64,000 nt of DNA from Aquimarina sp. AU58 (GTDB taxonomy: Bacteria > Bacteroidota > Bacteroidia > Flavobacteriales > Flavobacteriaceae). The position numbers were made by a program, and so were the translations under genes. Position 1 is the first letter of the stretch. Each line of letters starts with the position of its first letter. Of the stretch, positions 44,297-51,417 are shown one piece after another. The notes below the pieces were generated by a model. That model did not search any database. It saw only the letters and a list, made by a program, of their open reading frames with translations, and was not told the DNA's origin. The stretch covers positions 930,001 through 994,000 of the forward strand of contig NZ_OMPD01000014.1 in the NCBI RefSeq assembly GCF_900312745.1, in the 5' to 3' direction.

Positions 44297-44731
44297 CTAT
44301 TTATCGCTTGTAAAAATTAGGTCATGTACTTTTTTAACAAGCCAATTTCCTGCCGGAAAATATAATGCAAAGAATAAAGCCATCCCTAAACTGAAGTTTT
44401 GAGGGTTAAATATCTTATCCAGTATATTATCGGGATATACATAGGATGATTGAAGCCAATATCCTAAAAATTCTAATATTCCCATTGCAACCAATCCATA
44501 TGCATATTGCTCAAAAAAAGGATATTGCTTTAAGATAATAGAAATAGGTACCATATATAAAATGTAACATGTAATTACTTGCCACCAGTATGTAAATCTG
44601 GCAATTTCTACTTCTGCTCCAAAACGATTCATCCCCAACCCCCATAAGAAATAAATAATAACATAAGTTAGGATTAAAGTTTTTGGTGTTTCCTTTAGAG
44701 TATCTATATGTTTAGATAATATTCTTTTCAT
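44297..44731 (-). CDS. Integral membrane protein of unknown family
   Basis: A 144-aa membrane protein (start chosen at MKRILSKHIDTLKETPKT, 44731; a Met 21 bp upstream is possible). Four hydrophobic segments are evident: LTYVIIYFLWGLGMNRF, WWQVITCYILYMVPISIIL, YAYGLVAMGILEFLGYWL and FSLGMALFFALYFPAGNWL. I recognise no family. Its start overlaps the end of the upstream methyltransferase gene by 20 bp, so the two are translationally coupled and probably functionally related. Its stop lies 2 bp from the convergent pentapeptide gene. Confidence 0.65.
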   Translation of the reverse strand: MKRILSKHIDTLKETPKTLILTYVIIYFLWGLGMNRFGAEVEIARFTYWWQVITCYILYMVPISIILKQYPFFEQYAYGLVAMGILEFLGYWLQSSYVYPDNILDKIFNPQNFSLGMALFFALYFPAGNWLVKKVHDLIFTSDK

Positions 44732-45437
44732 TATGAAGATATATTTGAGCAATCATACGGAAAAACGGCTTTTTGGTAATGCGATGTTTTTCTATTGCAC
44801 TCTTGCGAATAATTGTTTCTAATTCTTTATTGGTAAAAGCTCGTTGTATAGCAATCAATCCATCCTTTCTTGCCATATCCGAAACCGGAAGTATAAAACG
44901 TATTGTTTTAAATATATGATACGCCATTTTACTTCTGTATAATTCACTAAAAATAATATGTTTTACCGTATTAGATTGTAACTTCTTTAAAAAATCGATT
45001 AGATTTTCGTTATTAAAATGATACATAAAATGGCTGCTGATCAACAAATCACAATCTGGTAATGCAAAATCCTTATCTAAAATATTAGCGGCGTTAAAGC
45101 TAATATGAGTAGGGTCGGGGTTATTTTGCTGCGCATAAGAAATACTTTTAGGATTGCCATCAATTCCTGTAAAGGTGGCTTTTATTTTATGTTTCTTTAG
45201 TGTTTTAGAGATATGCATAATACAATCTCCACCACCACAACCAATATCAACAATATGAATTTTTCCTATCGCAGGTTGCGTTTTACAATAATGTAGTATC
45301 GCTTTACTTAATTGTCTGTGATTGCCAAAATAAGTGTTTATAAATTTTAAGCTATCTAATGTAGAATTAAGTATTCCTCCAGATAGGGATAAATTGTCTA
45401 GTTGTTCAGGTTTATGTAATCGAACTCTAAGGTTCAC
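44712..45437 (-). CDS. Class I SAM-dependent methyltransferase
   Basis: A 241-aa cytoplasmic methyltransferase. Motif I is HIVDIGCGGGDCIMHISKTL, the acidic motif II is FTGIDGNPKSISYAQQ, and the post-II region CDLLISSHFMYHF follows. The C-terminal half (SDMARKDGLIAIQRAFTNKE) has the character of small-molecule O- or C-methyltransferases found in flavobacterial pigment or polyketide clusters, but no such partner gene is present. Substrate unknown. It is coupled by a 20-bp overlap to a small membrane protein gene. Confidence 0.82.
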   Translation of the reverse strand: MNLRVRLHKPEQLDNLSLSGGILNSTLDSLKFINTYFGNHRQLSKAILHYCKTQPAIGKIHIVDIGCGGGDCIMHISKTLKKHKIKATFTGIDGNPKSISYAQQNNPDPTHISFNAANILDKDFALPDCDLLISSHFMYHFNNENLIDFLKKLQSNTVKHIIFSELYRSKMAYHIFKTIRFILPVSDMARKDGLIAIQRAFTNKELETIIRKSAIEKHRITKKPFFRMIAQIYLHNEKNII

Positions 45438-45515
45438 AATATTATATTAATTAATGATACAGGCGTTTTTAGTCCTTAGAATAATAATAACTTTACAAAA
45501 AAAGATGAAAATACT

Positions 45516-46091
45516 ATGTTTAAAGCCGATATTAATGAGATAATTAGGAGGAGACGATCTGTTTTTCCTGCGCAATATAATGGTAAAACTGTATCTAAAG
45601 ATTTGATTAAGATGTTGTTAGAAAATGCCAATTGGGCTCCAACGCATAAGCTCACACAACCCTGGCGTTTTAAGGTGGTAGAAGGAGATGCCAAAGATCG
45701 ATTAGGGGTATTTTTATCAGATACATATACCGATATCACTTCTAATGAAGATTTTTCTCCTTTTAAGTATAATAAAATAATCAATAATTGTAAATCTGCT
45801 AGTGCGATAGTGGTAATATGTATGCAACGAGATCCAAAAGAGCGTATTCCTGAGTGGGAAGAAGTTGCATCAACTGCAATGGCAGTACAGAATATGTGGC
45901 TGACCTGCACGGCAAACGATATTGGTTGCTATTGGAGCAGCCCTAAGTTGATCAACTATATGGGTGATTTTTTTGATTTTGAAGAAGGAGAACGATGTCT
46001 AGGTTTCTTTTACCTTGGGTATTATGATGAAGACGAGAAGAATACTTCAAAACGAGAATCAATAGAGGATAAAGTACAATGGATGGAATAA
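45516..46091 (+). CDS. Nitroreductase family FMN-dependent oxidoreductase
   Basis: A 191-aa flavoprotein. The N-terminal FMN phosphate contact is EIIRRRRSVFPAQY, then NANWAPTHKLTQPWRFKVV is the nitroreductase signature. ASTAMAVQNMWLTCTANDIG and RCLGFFYLGYYDE complete the fold. Enzymes of this type reduce nitro-aromatics, quinones or activated alkenes with NAD(P)H; the true substrate is unknown. Divergent from the methyltransferase gene and closed by a bidirectional terminator. Length is typical of the short YdjA-like branch. Confidence 0.9.
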   Translation: MFKADINEIIRRRRSVFPAQYNGKTVSKDLIKMLLENANWAPTHKLTQPWRFKVVEGDAKDRLGVFLSDTYTDITSNEDFSPFKYNKIINNCKSASAIVVICMQRDPKERIPEWEEVASTAMAVQNMWLTCTANDIGCYWSSPKLINYMGDFFDFEEGERCLGFFYLGYYDEDEKNTSKRESIEDKVQWME

Positions 46092-46093
46092 AA

Positions 46094-46139
46094 AAAACCA
46101 TCCACATTGTGGATGGTTTTTATAAGTCATACGACTTAT
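46094..46139. terminator. Double hairpin terminator between converging genes
   Basis: AAAACCATCCAC and GTGGATGGTTTT form a 12-bp stem with a 3-nt loop (46094-46120), effective in both directions. A second hairpin ATAAGTC-ATAC-GACTTAT follows at 46122-46139 on the side of the minus-strand lipoprotein gene. Confidence 0.85.
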
Positions 46140-46156
46140 TGTATTTTAAAATACGA

Positions 46157-46597
46157 CTACTGCTGAGTCATTTTTTGTGCAAGTGCTTGCATCTTTTCAG
46201 AACTAGCAGTCATATAGTCAGTCCATTTTTTAACATCATCACCAGATAATTTACCAGCAATACCAGCAGCTTCTTCTCCAAGTTTTGACCCTTTTGTAGC
46301 AAGTCCAGCAAAAGCAGTCATATCTTTGCTTTCTACGATTTTTGCATATTCAGCCATATAAGCTTCATATTTTTCAACGTAAGCCTTTACTTCCTCGTTG
46401 TCAAAATTAGGAACACCGTCAACGGCTTCTTCTACTTTTTCTGCAACTTCTTCGGCAGCTTCTTCTACTTTTTCTGCAACTTCTTCAACAGCTTCTCCTG
46501 CTGTATCAGCTGCTTCTTCAGCTTTATTAGCAGCATCTTTACAAGAGATTACTGTTAAAAACACTAGAGCTAAAGCTCCTAAAAAAAATTTTTTCAT
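46157..46597 (-). CDS. Ala/Glu-rich helical lipoprotein
   Basis: A 146-aa lipoprotein (MKKFFLGALALVFLTVISC, Cys19). Residues 20-60 are a strongly amphipathic helix built from EEVAEKVEEA repeats, encoded by a direct DNA repeat. The rest is helical with KAYVEKYEAYMAEYAKIVES and ends KMQALAQKMTQQ. I recognise no enzyme family. By composition it resembles small abundant envelope lipoproteins such as Lpp-like spacers, but that is inference. A consensus TAGATTTG promoter element precedes it and a double hairpin ends it, consistent with strong expression. Confidence 0.7.
   Translation of the reverse strand: MKKFFLGALALVFLTVISCKDAANKAEEAADTAGEAVEEVAEKVEEAAEEVAEKVEEAVDGVPNFDNEEVKAYVEKYEAYMAEYAKIVESKDMTAFAGLATKGSKLGEEAAGIAGKLSGDDVKKWTDYMTASSEKMQALAQKMTQQ
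46425..46486. repeat. 33-bp period direct repeat inside the lipoprotein gene
   Basis: A 29-nt block (starting GCTTCTTCTACTTTTTCTGC) occurs identically at 46425-46453 and 46458-46486. It encodes repeated EEVAEKVEEA units and could vary in copy number without frameshift. Confidence 0.85.
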
Positions 46598-46633
46598 AAT
46601 AAATAGATATAGTTAATTTTGGTTACTTAACGC

Positions 46634-46641
46634 CAAATCTA
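46634..46641 (-). promoter_or_regulatory. -7 element of the lipoprotein gene
   Basis: Minus-strand TAGATTTG matches TAnnTTTG exactly, 36 bp before the ATG at 46597. Confidence 0.5.
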
Positions 46642-46785
46642 ATACTTTATTTTATCTATTCGAAATTTAAGATGGGTAAAAAATACACACTGGTTTTTAT
46701 TAGTGGGCTATTATATGGGCCTAAGTACCTGTTATACTTGTATATTAGGTGTTTATATAGATAAAGATTTCTTAACGATATATTG

Positions 46786-47562
46786 TTATAAGCTACTATT
46801 TTTCTCGGTTAAGTATTTCCAGTAGCGTTTTGGAAGGTGTTGTTTATGTAATTTGTTGTTTTTACGGGATTTTATGTTCACATTATTGTAGTATGTTCCC
46901 CATAGTTTTTGAAACTCGGTTTCGTTTTGAGCGAGTAGTCCTTCTGAAATACGAGTGTTTTTTCGAGAAAACCCTTCGATAGTAACTGTTTCTACAGTAT
47001 TTAGATCATAGTAGATACCATAATTCCTTTTGATATCATAGATAACCCATTGCTGATCGGCATAGCGATCCTTAAAATGATGAATGATTAGTGGTAAAAC
47101 ATTAAAATCTGGTTCAACAGTGGCGGTGTATATATTATCACTGGTTAATTGAAAACGTACAAATGCTTCCATTCTGTGCTTTTCCCGACCTACCATTCTC
47201 GCAACCTGGCTAATTTTTAAAATATCTTTATTGCCAAAATCGATATTCCTATTCTCTTTTTTGGTAAAAATGTTTTGCATATAGCTCAATAATGTATTTT
47301 CTACACCTTTGATTTCACTTAAAAATACTTTAAAGAAATCCTGTTGTTCATTACGGGTTGTTTTAGATTTAAACCCTTTCCATACCCTGGATGCTTTATG
47401 TTGCTCGGTAATAACCTCTTCTGTTATTGTAAATAGTTGAGTATTGGTTTCTGATTCTTTTCTAATAATGGCATCAGATATTTTTTGATCATATACCATA
47501 AAAACACAACTTAAAAATCCTTCAAAACTTCCATCATATAGTAATATCGTTTGCGGATTCAT
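46786..47562 (-). CDS. TIGR03915/DUF4130 family DNA metabolism protein
   Basis: A 258-aa protein starting MNPQTILLYDGSFEGFLSCV, the diagnostic opening of TIGR03915. Further conserved segments are SRVWKGFKSKTT, ISQVARMVGREKHRMEAFVR, FNVLPLIIHHFKDRYADQQW then VIYDIKRNYGIYYD, and the C-terminal LWGTYYNNVNIKSRKN. In proteobacteria the domain is often fused to a UDG-like domain (UdgX group); here it stands alone. It is always found with a TIGR03916 radical SAM protein, encoded 11 bp upstream here. Activity is unknown, DNA repair is inferred. Last gene of the operator-controlled operon. Confidence 0.87.
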   Translation of the reverse strand: MNPQTILLYDGSFEGFLSCVFMVYDQKISDAIIRKESETNTQLFTITEEVITEQHKASRVWKGFKSKTTRNEQQDFFKVFLSEIKGVENTLLSYMQNIFTKKENRNIDFGNKDILKISQVARMVGREKHRMEAFVRFQLTSDNIYTATVEPDFNVLPLIIHHFKDRYADQQWVIYDIKRNYGIYYDLNTVETVTIEGFSRKNTRISEGLLAQNETEFQKLWGTYYNNVNIKSRKNNKLHKQHLPKRYWKYLTEKNSSL

Positions 47563-47573
47563 AAGTATTGATA

Positions 47574-48836
47574 TTAAGAGAAAAGACTTAACTGTTGGTT
47601 AAAGTATTTTTTATACTTGCTATTAGAGCCTTTTAGGATTTTAGCTTTTAATGTATGGGGATCATGATCTTTGTTGTAAAAGTCCTTAGAATTACAAGTG
47701 ATAAAATATTGAGCTCTGTTTAGAGCTATACCAATGGCTTTAAGATGAGACCAATCTAAATTTCTAAATTTTCTGGCCTGTAGTATTTTAAATACCGATT
47801 GCATACCGATGCCAGGAACCCGGGCCAATATCCTTTTATCTGCTTTGTTAACATCAATAGGAAAGAGATGTAGATTACGTAATGCCCAACTTAACTTTGG
47901 GTCAATATCCAAGTCCAGATTTTTGTGGGTGTTGTTTAATATTTCGTTAACAGAAAATCCATAAAAGCGCAATAACCAATCGGTTTGATACAGACGATTT
48001 TCTCTAAGAACAGGAACCTCGGTTCCTAATGATGGTAACCTAGAATCTGTCATAACAGGGATATATCCAGAATAATATACTCTACGCATGTTAAATTTTT
48101 TGTAGTAATAGGTTGCAGAATACATGATATCCCGATCACTCTCACCAGTTGCTCCTATGATCATTTGTGTACTTTGCCCTGCTGGAGCATATCGAGGAGT
48201 ACTTTTTATAATTTTACGCTCTGCTTGGTATTGAATGATTTCATTTTTAACCTTTTGCATAGGTTTTATAAAATCCTCATGTTTTTTATCTGGTGCTAAA
48301 AGTTTTAAGCCAGATTTGGTAGGGATTTCAATATTCACACTTAATCGATCTGCATATAATCCCGCCTCTCGCATCAATTCATCACTGGCACCGGGAATAG
48401 ATTTAAGATGAATATACCCATTAAAATTCTCTTCTAACCTCAGTTTTTTTGCTACAGCAACTAATCGCTCCATGGTAAAATCAGAGTTTTTAAATATTCC
48501 AGAGCTTAGAAATAACCCTTCGATATAATTTCTTCTGTAAAAATTAATAGTTAGATCAACTACTTCCTGAATTTTGAAAGCAGCTCTTTTAATATCATTA
48601 CTTTTTCGGGTAATGCAATAGGCACAATCATAAATACAATGATTGGTGAGTAAAATTTTTAATAAGGAAACACAGCGCCCATCTTCTGTATAACTATGAC
48701 AAATCCCGAAACCTGTATTATTTCCTAATCCTTTTTTAGTATTAGCTCTTTTACCTCCACTACTGGCACATGAAACATCATATTTTGCAGCATCTGCCAA
48801 AATGGAGAGTTTTTGACGTATTCGTTCAAACGACAT
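47574..48836 (-). CDS. TIGR03916 putative DNA modification/repair radical SAM protein
   Basis: A 420-aa radical SAM enzyme. The Fe-S motif is CIYDCAYC (Cys67, Cys71, Cys74, C-x3-C-x2-C), preceded by SYTEDGRCVSLLKILLTN. SLRVNIE-type DRLSVNIEIPTKSG and GQSTQMIIGATGESDRDIMY are family hallmarks. A helix-hairpin-helix segment (LARVPGIGMQSVFKIL) near 340 suggests DNA contact. The family resembles spore photoproduct lyase/other repair enzymes in concept, but no reaction is proven. It overlaps the DUF559 gene by 11 bp upstream and is 11 bp from TIGR03915, so the three are one operon. Confidence 0.9.
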   Translation of the reverse strand: MSFERIRQKLSILADAAKYDVSCASSGGKRANTKKGLGNNTGFGICHSYTEDGRCVSLLKILLTNHCIYDCAYCITRKSNDIKRAAFKIQEVVDLTINFYRRNYIEGLFLSSGIFKNSDFTMERLVAVAKKLRLEENFNGYIHLKSIPGASDELMREAGLYADRLSVNIEIPTKSGLKLLAPDKKHEDFIKPMQKVKNEIIQYQAERKIIKSTPRYAPAGQSTQMIIGATGESDRDIMYSATYYYKKFNMRRVYYSGYIPVMTDSRLPSLGTEVPVLRENRLYQTDWLLRFYGFSVNEILNNTHKNLDLDIDPKLSWALRNLHLFPIDVNKADKRILARVPGIGMQSVFKILQARKFRNLDWSHLKAIGIALNRAQYFITCNSKDFYNKDHDPHTLKAKILKGSNSKYKKYFNQQLSLFS

Positions 48837-49209
48837 AGATGCATTCTGTAGCGGTTTTTATTTGATTTTTTACAGTTCTTATAATTTCCTCTATATCGGT
48901 TAATATTTGATAATCTGTGAATTTAAGAACGGTAATTCCTAGCGAAGAAATAAATAACTTTTTTGGTGCATCTAAATTATAGATATCTGAAAACTCATGT
49001 GCGTAGCTGTCAATTTCAATAGCGATTTTTGATGTGCCACAATAAAAGTCAAAATTGTAATTTTTTACAGTTTTGTTTCTAAGAAAATGAAACCCTTTTT
49101 CGGTGAGTTTTTGATGAAGTTGGTCGATAGACGTAATAGAACTATCCAGCGAATGTCTAATAATTTTCTCTGATACTTTTTGGTATAAAGGGATGGTTTG
49201 TGAAGACAT
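48826..49209 (-). CDS. DUF559 / Vsr-like endonuclease domain protein
   Basis: A 127-aa protein (start chosen at MSSQTIPLYQKVSEKI, 49209; an ATG at 49239 lies at or upstream of the likely transcription start). The pattern NFDFYCGTSKIAIEIDSYAH matches DUF559: Asp in VDFY-type strand, E-x-D in IEID, and His. This is a minimal PD-(D/E)xK-like nuclease fold akin to very-short-patch repair enzymes. The end of the gene overlaps the radical SAM start by 11 bp, giving translational coupling. Its promoter is overlapped by a perfect palindrome, so repression by the divergent S24 regulator is likely. Nuclease activity is inferred from the motif. Confidence 0.75.
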   Translation of the reverse strand: MSSQTIPLYQKVSEKIIRHSLDSSITSIDQLHQKLTEKGFHFLRNKTVKNYNFDFYCGTSKIAIEIDSYAHEFSDIYNLDAPKKLFISSLGITVLKFTDYQILTDIEEIIRTVKNQIKTATECIYVV

Positions 49210-49236
49210 GGTAGATGTATTTAGTTGTAATTTTTC

Positions 49237-49261
49237 CAAATTTATGGAAATTTTCCATAAA
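49237..49261 (-). promoter_or_regulatory. Operator O1 overlapping the repair operon promoter
   Basis: Arms TTTATGGAAA and TTTCCATAAA (49241-49250, 49252-49261) around one central base form a perfect 21-bp palindrome with core GGAAATTTTCC. On the minus strand a consensus -7 element TAAATTTG (49244-49237) overlaps its edge, 28 bp before the DUF559 ATG. A repressor bound here would block the repair operon. Confidence 0.7.
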
Positions 49262-49285
49262 TATTAAAATAAAATTATGTTAAAA

Positions 49286-49315
49286 TTGGAAATATTCCAA
49301 AATCTTGTATCTTTG
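49286..49315 (+). promoter_or_regulatory. Operator O2 and promoter of the S24 regulator
   Basis: TTGGAA-ATA-TTCCAA (49286-49300) is a palindrome with core GGAAATATTCC, matching O1 at 10 of 11 core positions. Its TTG is also the -33 element; after 19 nt comes TATCTTTG (49308-49315), a perfect -7. The operator thus sits on the -33 box of the regulator's own promoter, indicating autorepression. Confidence 0.7.
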
Positions 49316-49378
49316 CTATTAATTATCCCAGGTCATAGCACCATTTTTATATGATAATACTATTAAAATTTCGATTTT

Positions 49379-50146
49379 ATGGATAATTCAACCAACCAAA
49401 CCATAAAGCGTTTTAAACAAATTCGCGAGGAAAACCATTATACCCAATCTGATTTTGCCAAGGTTTTGCAGATTAAAAATTCTACAGCAGATATAGAAAG
49501 GGGTAAGACCAAGATTTCAGGAAAAGTTGTAGCCAGATTATTACAGGAGTTTAATGTTAACCCCTTGTGGTTGTTTGGCGAGAGTACTCAAAAGAAAATA
49601 CAATTACACCTGGGAGACGTATCTCCAAAAGTAGTAACTATAGATTCTCAGAATAATGAGAATATAGTTTTGGTAAATGTAAAAGCTGCAGCTGGATATC
49701 CTCATAATGTTCAGGATTTAGACTGGTATCAACAATTACCTGCATTTGATATTCCTTTACCAGAGTATCGAAATGCTACATACCGGGGCTTTCAGGTAGA
49801 AGGAGATAGTATGTTACCATTGCTTGAACCCAAAGAATGGGTGATTGGTAAAGCTGTAAATAACCTTTCTGAAGTTAGTAATAATACAATTTGTGTAATT
49901 GTTTTGGAAGATAGTGTTGTGGTAAAGAAAATTAGAAAAAATGCAGATGCTTCTATAATAACGCTAATCTCTTTAAATTCTGAATACTTACCCTATACGA
50001 TTCAAACACACCAAATAGTTGAGCTTTGGGAGATAAATAGCAAATTAAGTTTTAATATTGATGCTAATACAGATGCCGCCAGTATGAAACAGTTACAAGA
50101 AGCGATGCAGGTATTAACCTCTGAGGTGAGAAGTTTGAAACACTAG
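49379..50146 (+). CDS. LexA-like HTH/S24 regulator
   Basis: A 255-aa XRE-type regulator. Residues 8-65 are a helix-turn-helix (RFKQIREENHYTQSDFAKVL then KNSTADIERGKTKISG). The C-terminal half is an S24 peptidase: Ser144 in VEGDSMLP and Lys183 in SVVVKKI give the Ser/Lys dyad, and Ala105-Gly106 in VKAAAGYPHN is placed like the LexA/CI self-cleavage site. It therefore may self-cleave upon RecA activation and lose repression. It is divergent from the DUF559-TIGR03916-TIGR03915 operon, with two shared palindromes between them. A prophage origin is possible but no phage genes are near. Its stop overlaps the convergent App1 gene by 4 bp. Confidence 0.88.
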   Translation: MDNSTNQTIKRFKQIREENHYTQSDFAKVLQIKNSTADIERGKTKISGKVVARLLQEFNVNPLWLFGESTQKKIQLHLGDVSPKVVTIDSQNNENIVLVNVKAAAGYPHNVQDLDWYQQLPAFDIPLPEYRNATYRGFQVEGDSMLPLLEPKEWVIGKAVNNLSEVSNNTICVIVLEDSVVVKKIRKNADASIITLISLNSEYLPYTIQTHQIVELWEINSKLSFNIDANTDAASMKQLQEAMQVLTSEVRSLKH

Positions 50147-51144
50147 TTTATGAATCCGGATTCTTGTGCATGTTTGATAGCTTCATCATAAGAGTGAACA
50201 AGTAGAATAGGAGAGACTGTAAAGGAATGTATAATCTTTTTAATTCGCTTTTCTTTTCGACGATGTTTTACGTTTCTTAAATAAATGGACAAAATACGAC
50301 CGGGATATTGCTCTGCTATTTTGGTATAAATGTCTGCATCTTTTTCTCCACTATCTCCTATAAGAATAAATTTAAAATGTGGATACATCGTTAAAAGGTT
50401 TACAATTTCGGACTGCTTATGCGGAACTTTAGGCTTTGGTGTTTTATCAAATGGAGTTCTAAAATCTCTAAGTAGAATTGGGCCTTTTGGAAAATGATGC
50501 TTATTAAAAAATGCACTTAAATAATCATATAAATTCCACGGACTATTACTTACATAAAAAAAAGGATTAACAGGTGATCCTTTTGTGCCCAGATGTAATT
50601 TTTTACAAAATTTTACCGTGCCTTCTATTGCAGTTCTCTTGTCAAAGTTTTTGAAAAGTGTATTCGCAATAACTCTCCATTTAAATAGTGAAGCAACACC
50701 CGTATGTATGATAGTGTCATCGATGTCACTTATAATTGCAAATTCTGCTTGATCTGATGGTACAAGCATTTGGCTTTTAAATATGTTTTTATTGCTTATT
50801 TCTTTATGCGTATTTTCCTTTTTGTAAGATACGCTATATGTAATCCAACCATTTTCATCTATATGATTAGAAAGCGCAGGAATATCTAGTTCTAGATTAT
50901 AATACCCTTCGAGATCTGTATGAGTTTCTATGACTTGTCCATCGGGTAATTGTAGTGCTATCTCGATATTCCTAATTTCATCACTTTCAAGCTGCCTGTA
51001 GATATTTCGTAACGTTTTAAAAATGCTTTGATTTGTACTAAAATCAATATTTTCATCTTCGAGAGCTCTTCCTGTTGCACGAAAAATAGAATTTGTGCCA
51101 TAACCAAGGTAAGTATTGATACGTAAAGCTTTTTTCTTAAACAT
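50143..51144 (-). CDS. App1 family protein (DUF2183, phosphatidate phosphatase-like)
   Basis: A 333-aa HAD-like protein. The catalytic motif is AIISDIDDTIIHTGVASLFK with DIDDT at 140-144 (DxDxT), SNSPWNLYDYLSAFF follows, and FILIGDSGEKDADIYTKIA supplies motif III. The N-terminal 130 residues are a beta domain (IALQLPDGQVIETHTDLEGY). Yeast App1 dephosphorylates phosphatidate; the bacterial substrate is unknown. No signal peptide. It is convergent with the S24 regulator, sharing 4 bp. Confidence 0.88.
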   Translation of the reverse strand: MFKKKALRINTYLGYGTNSIFRATGRALEDENIDFSTNQSIFKTLRNIYRQLESDEIRNIEIALQLPDGQVIETHTDLEGYYNLELDIPALSNHIDENGWITYSVSYKKENTHKEISNKNIFKSQMLVPSDQAEFAIISDIDDTIIHTGVASLFKWRVIANTLFKNFDKRTAIEGTVKFCKKLHLGTKGSPVNPFFYVSNSPWNLYDYLSAFFNKHHFPKGPILLRDFRTPFDKTPKPKVPHKQSEIVNLLTMYPHFKFILIGDSGEKDADIYTKIAEQYPGRILSIYLRNVKHRRKEKRIKKIIHSFTVSPILLVHSYDEAIKHAQESGFIN

Positions 51145-51212
51145 GAAAATTATAAATTTTAATAATTTGTATAGTTACGTTTGATGCAATTTTATGTATT
51201 AGTCGTATTTAT

Positions 51213-51359
51213 TTAATTTTTTTGAAAAATAAATTTATTTATGTCTTTTTTAGAAATCAATATTTCACCAATTACAGCGTATCCATTCTTTAAATGAAAT
51301 TCTTCTGCCCGAAAATCAAACGTACCTGTCATACTTTTACTATACGTTATATATATCAT
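51213..51359 (-). CDS. Possible 48-aa protein or gene remnant
   Basis: Minus-strand reading MIYITYSKSMTGTFDFRAEE then FHLKNGYAVIGEILISKKDI to a stop at 51213. Composition is protein-like despite AT-rich surroundings, and a shorter start exists at MTGTFDF. No family recognised, no flanking promoter seen. It begins just past the hppA terminator. Could be a short gene, a remnant or chance. Confidence 0.3.
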   Translation of the reverse strand: MIYITYSKSMTGTFDFRAEEFHLKNGYAVIGEILISKKDINKFIFQKN

Positions 51360-51368
51360 AAAAATAAA

Positions 51369-51394
51369 CAACCTCGCCCAAAGAGCGAGGTTGT
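51369..51394 (-). terminator. Terminator of hppA
   Basis: ACAACCTCGC and GCGAGGTTGT form a 10-bp stem with a 6-nt loop; on the minus strand it is followed by TTTATTTTT. It starts 24 bp past the stop. Confidence 0.9.
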
Positions 51395-51417
51395 CTTATG
51401 TATTAATTTTAAGATTC

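Noticed and set aside
46672..46764. 30-codon plus-strand frame MGKKYTLVFISGLLYGPKYL
   Set aside because: No promoter fit, no family, and mostly low-complexity Leu/Tyr; likely chance.
49379..50146. S24 regulator as a phage CI repressor
   Set aside because: No other phage gene adjoins it; the divergent genes are DNA-repair type and share its operators.
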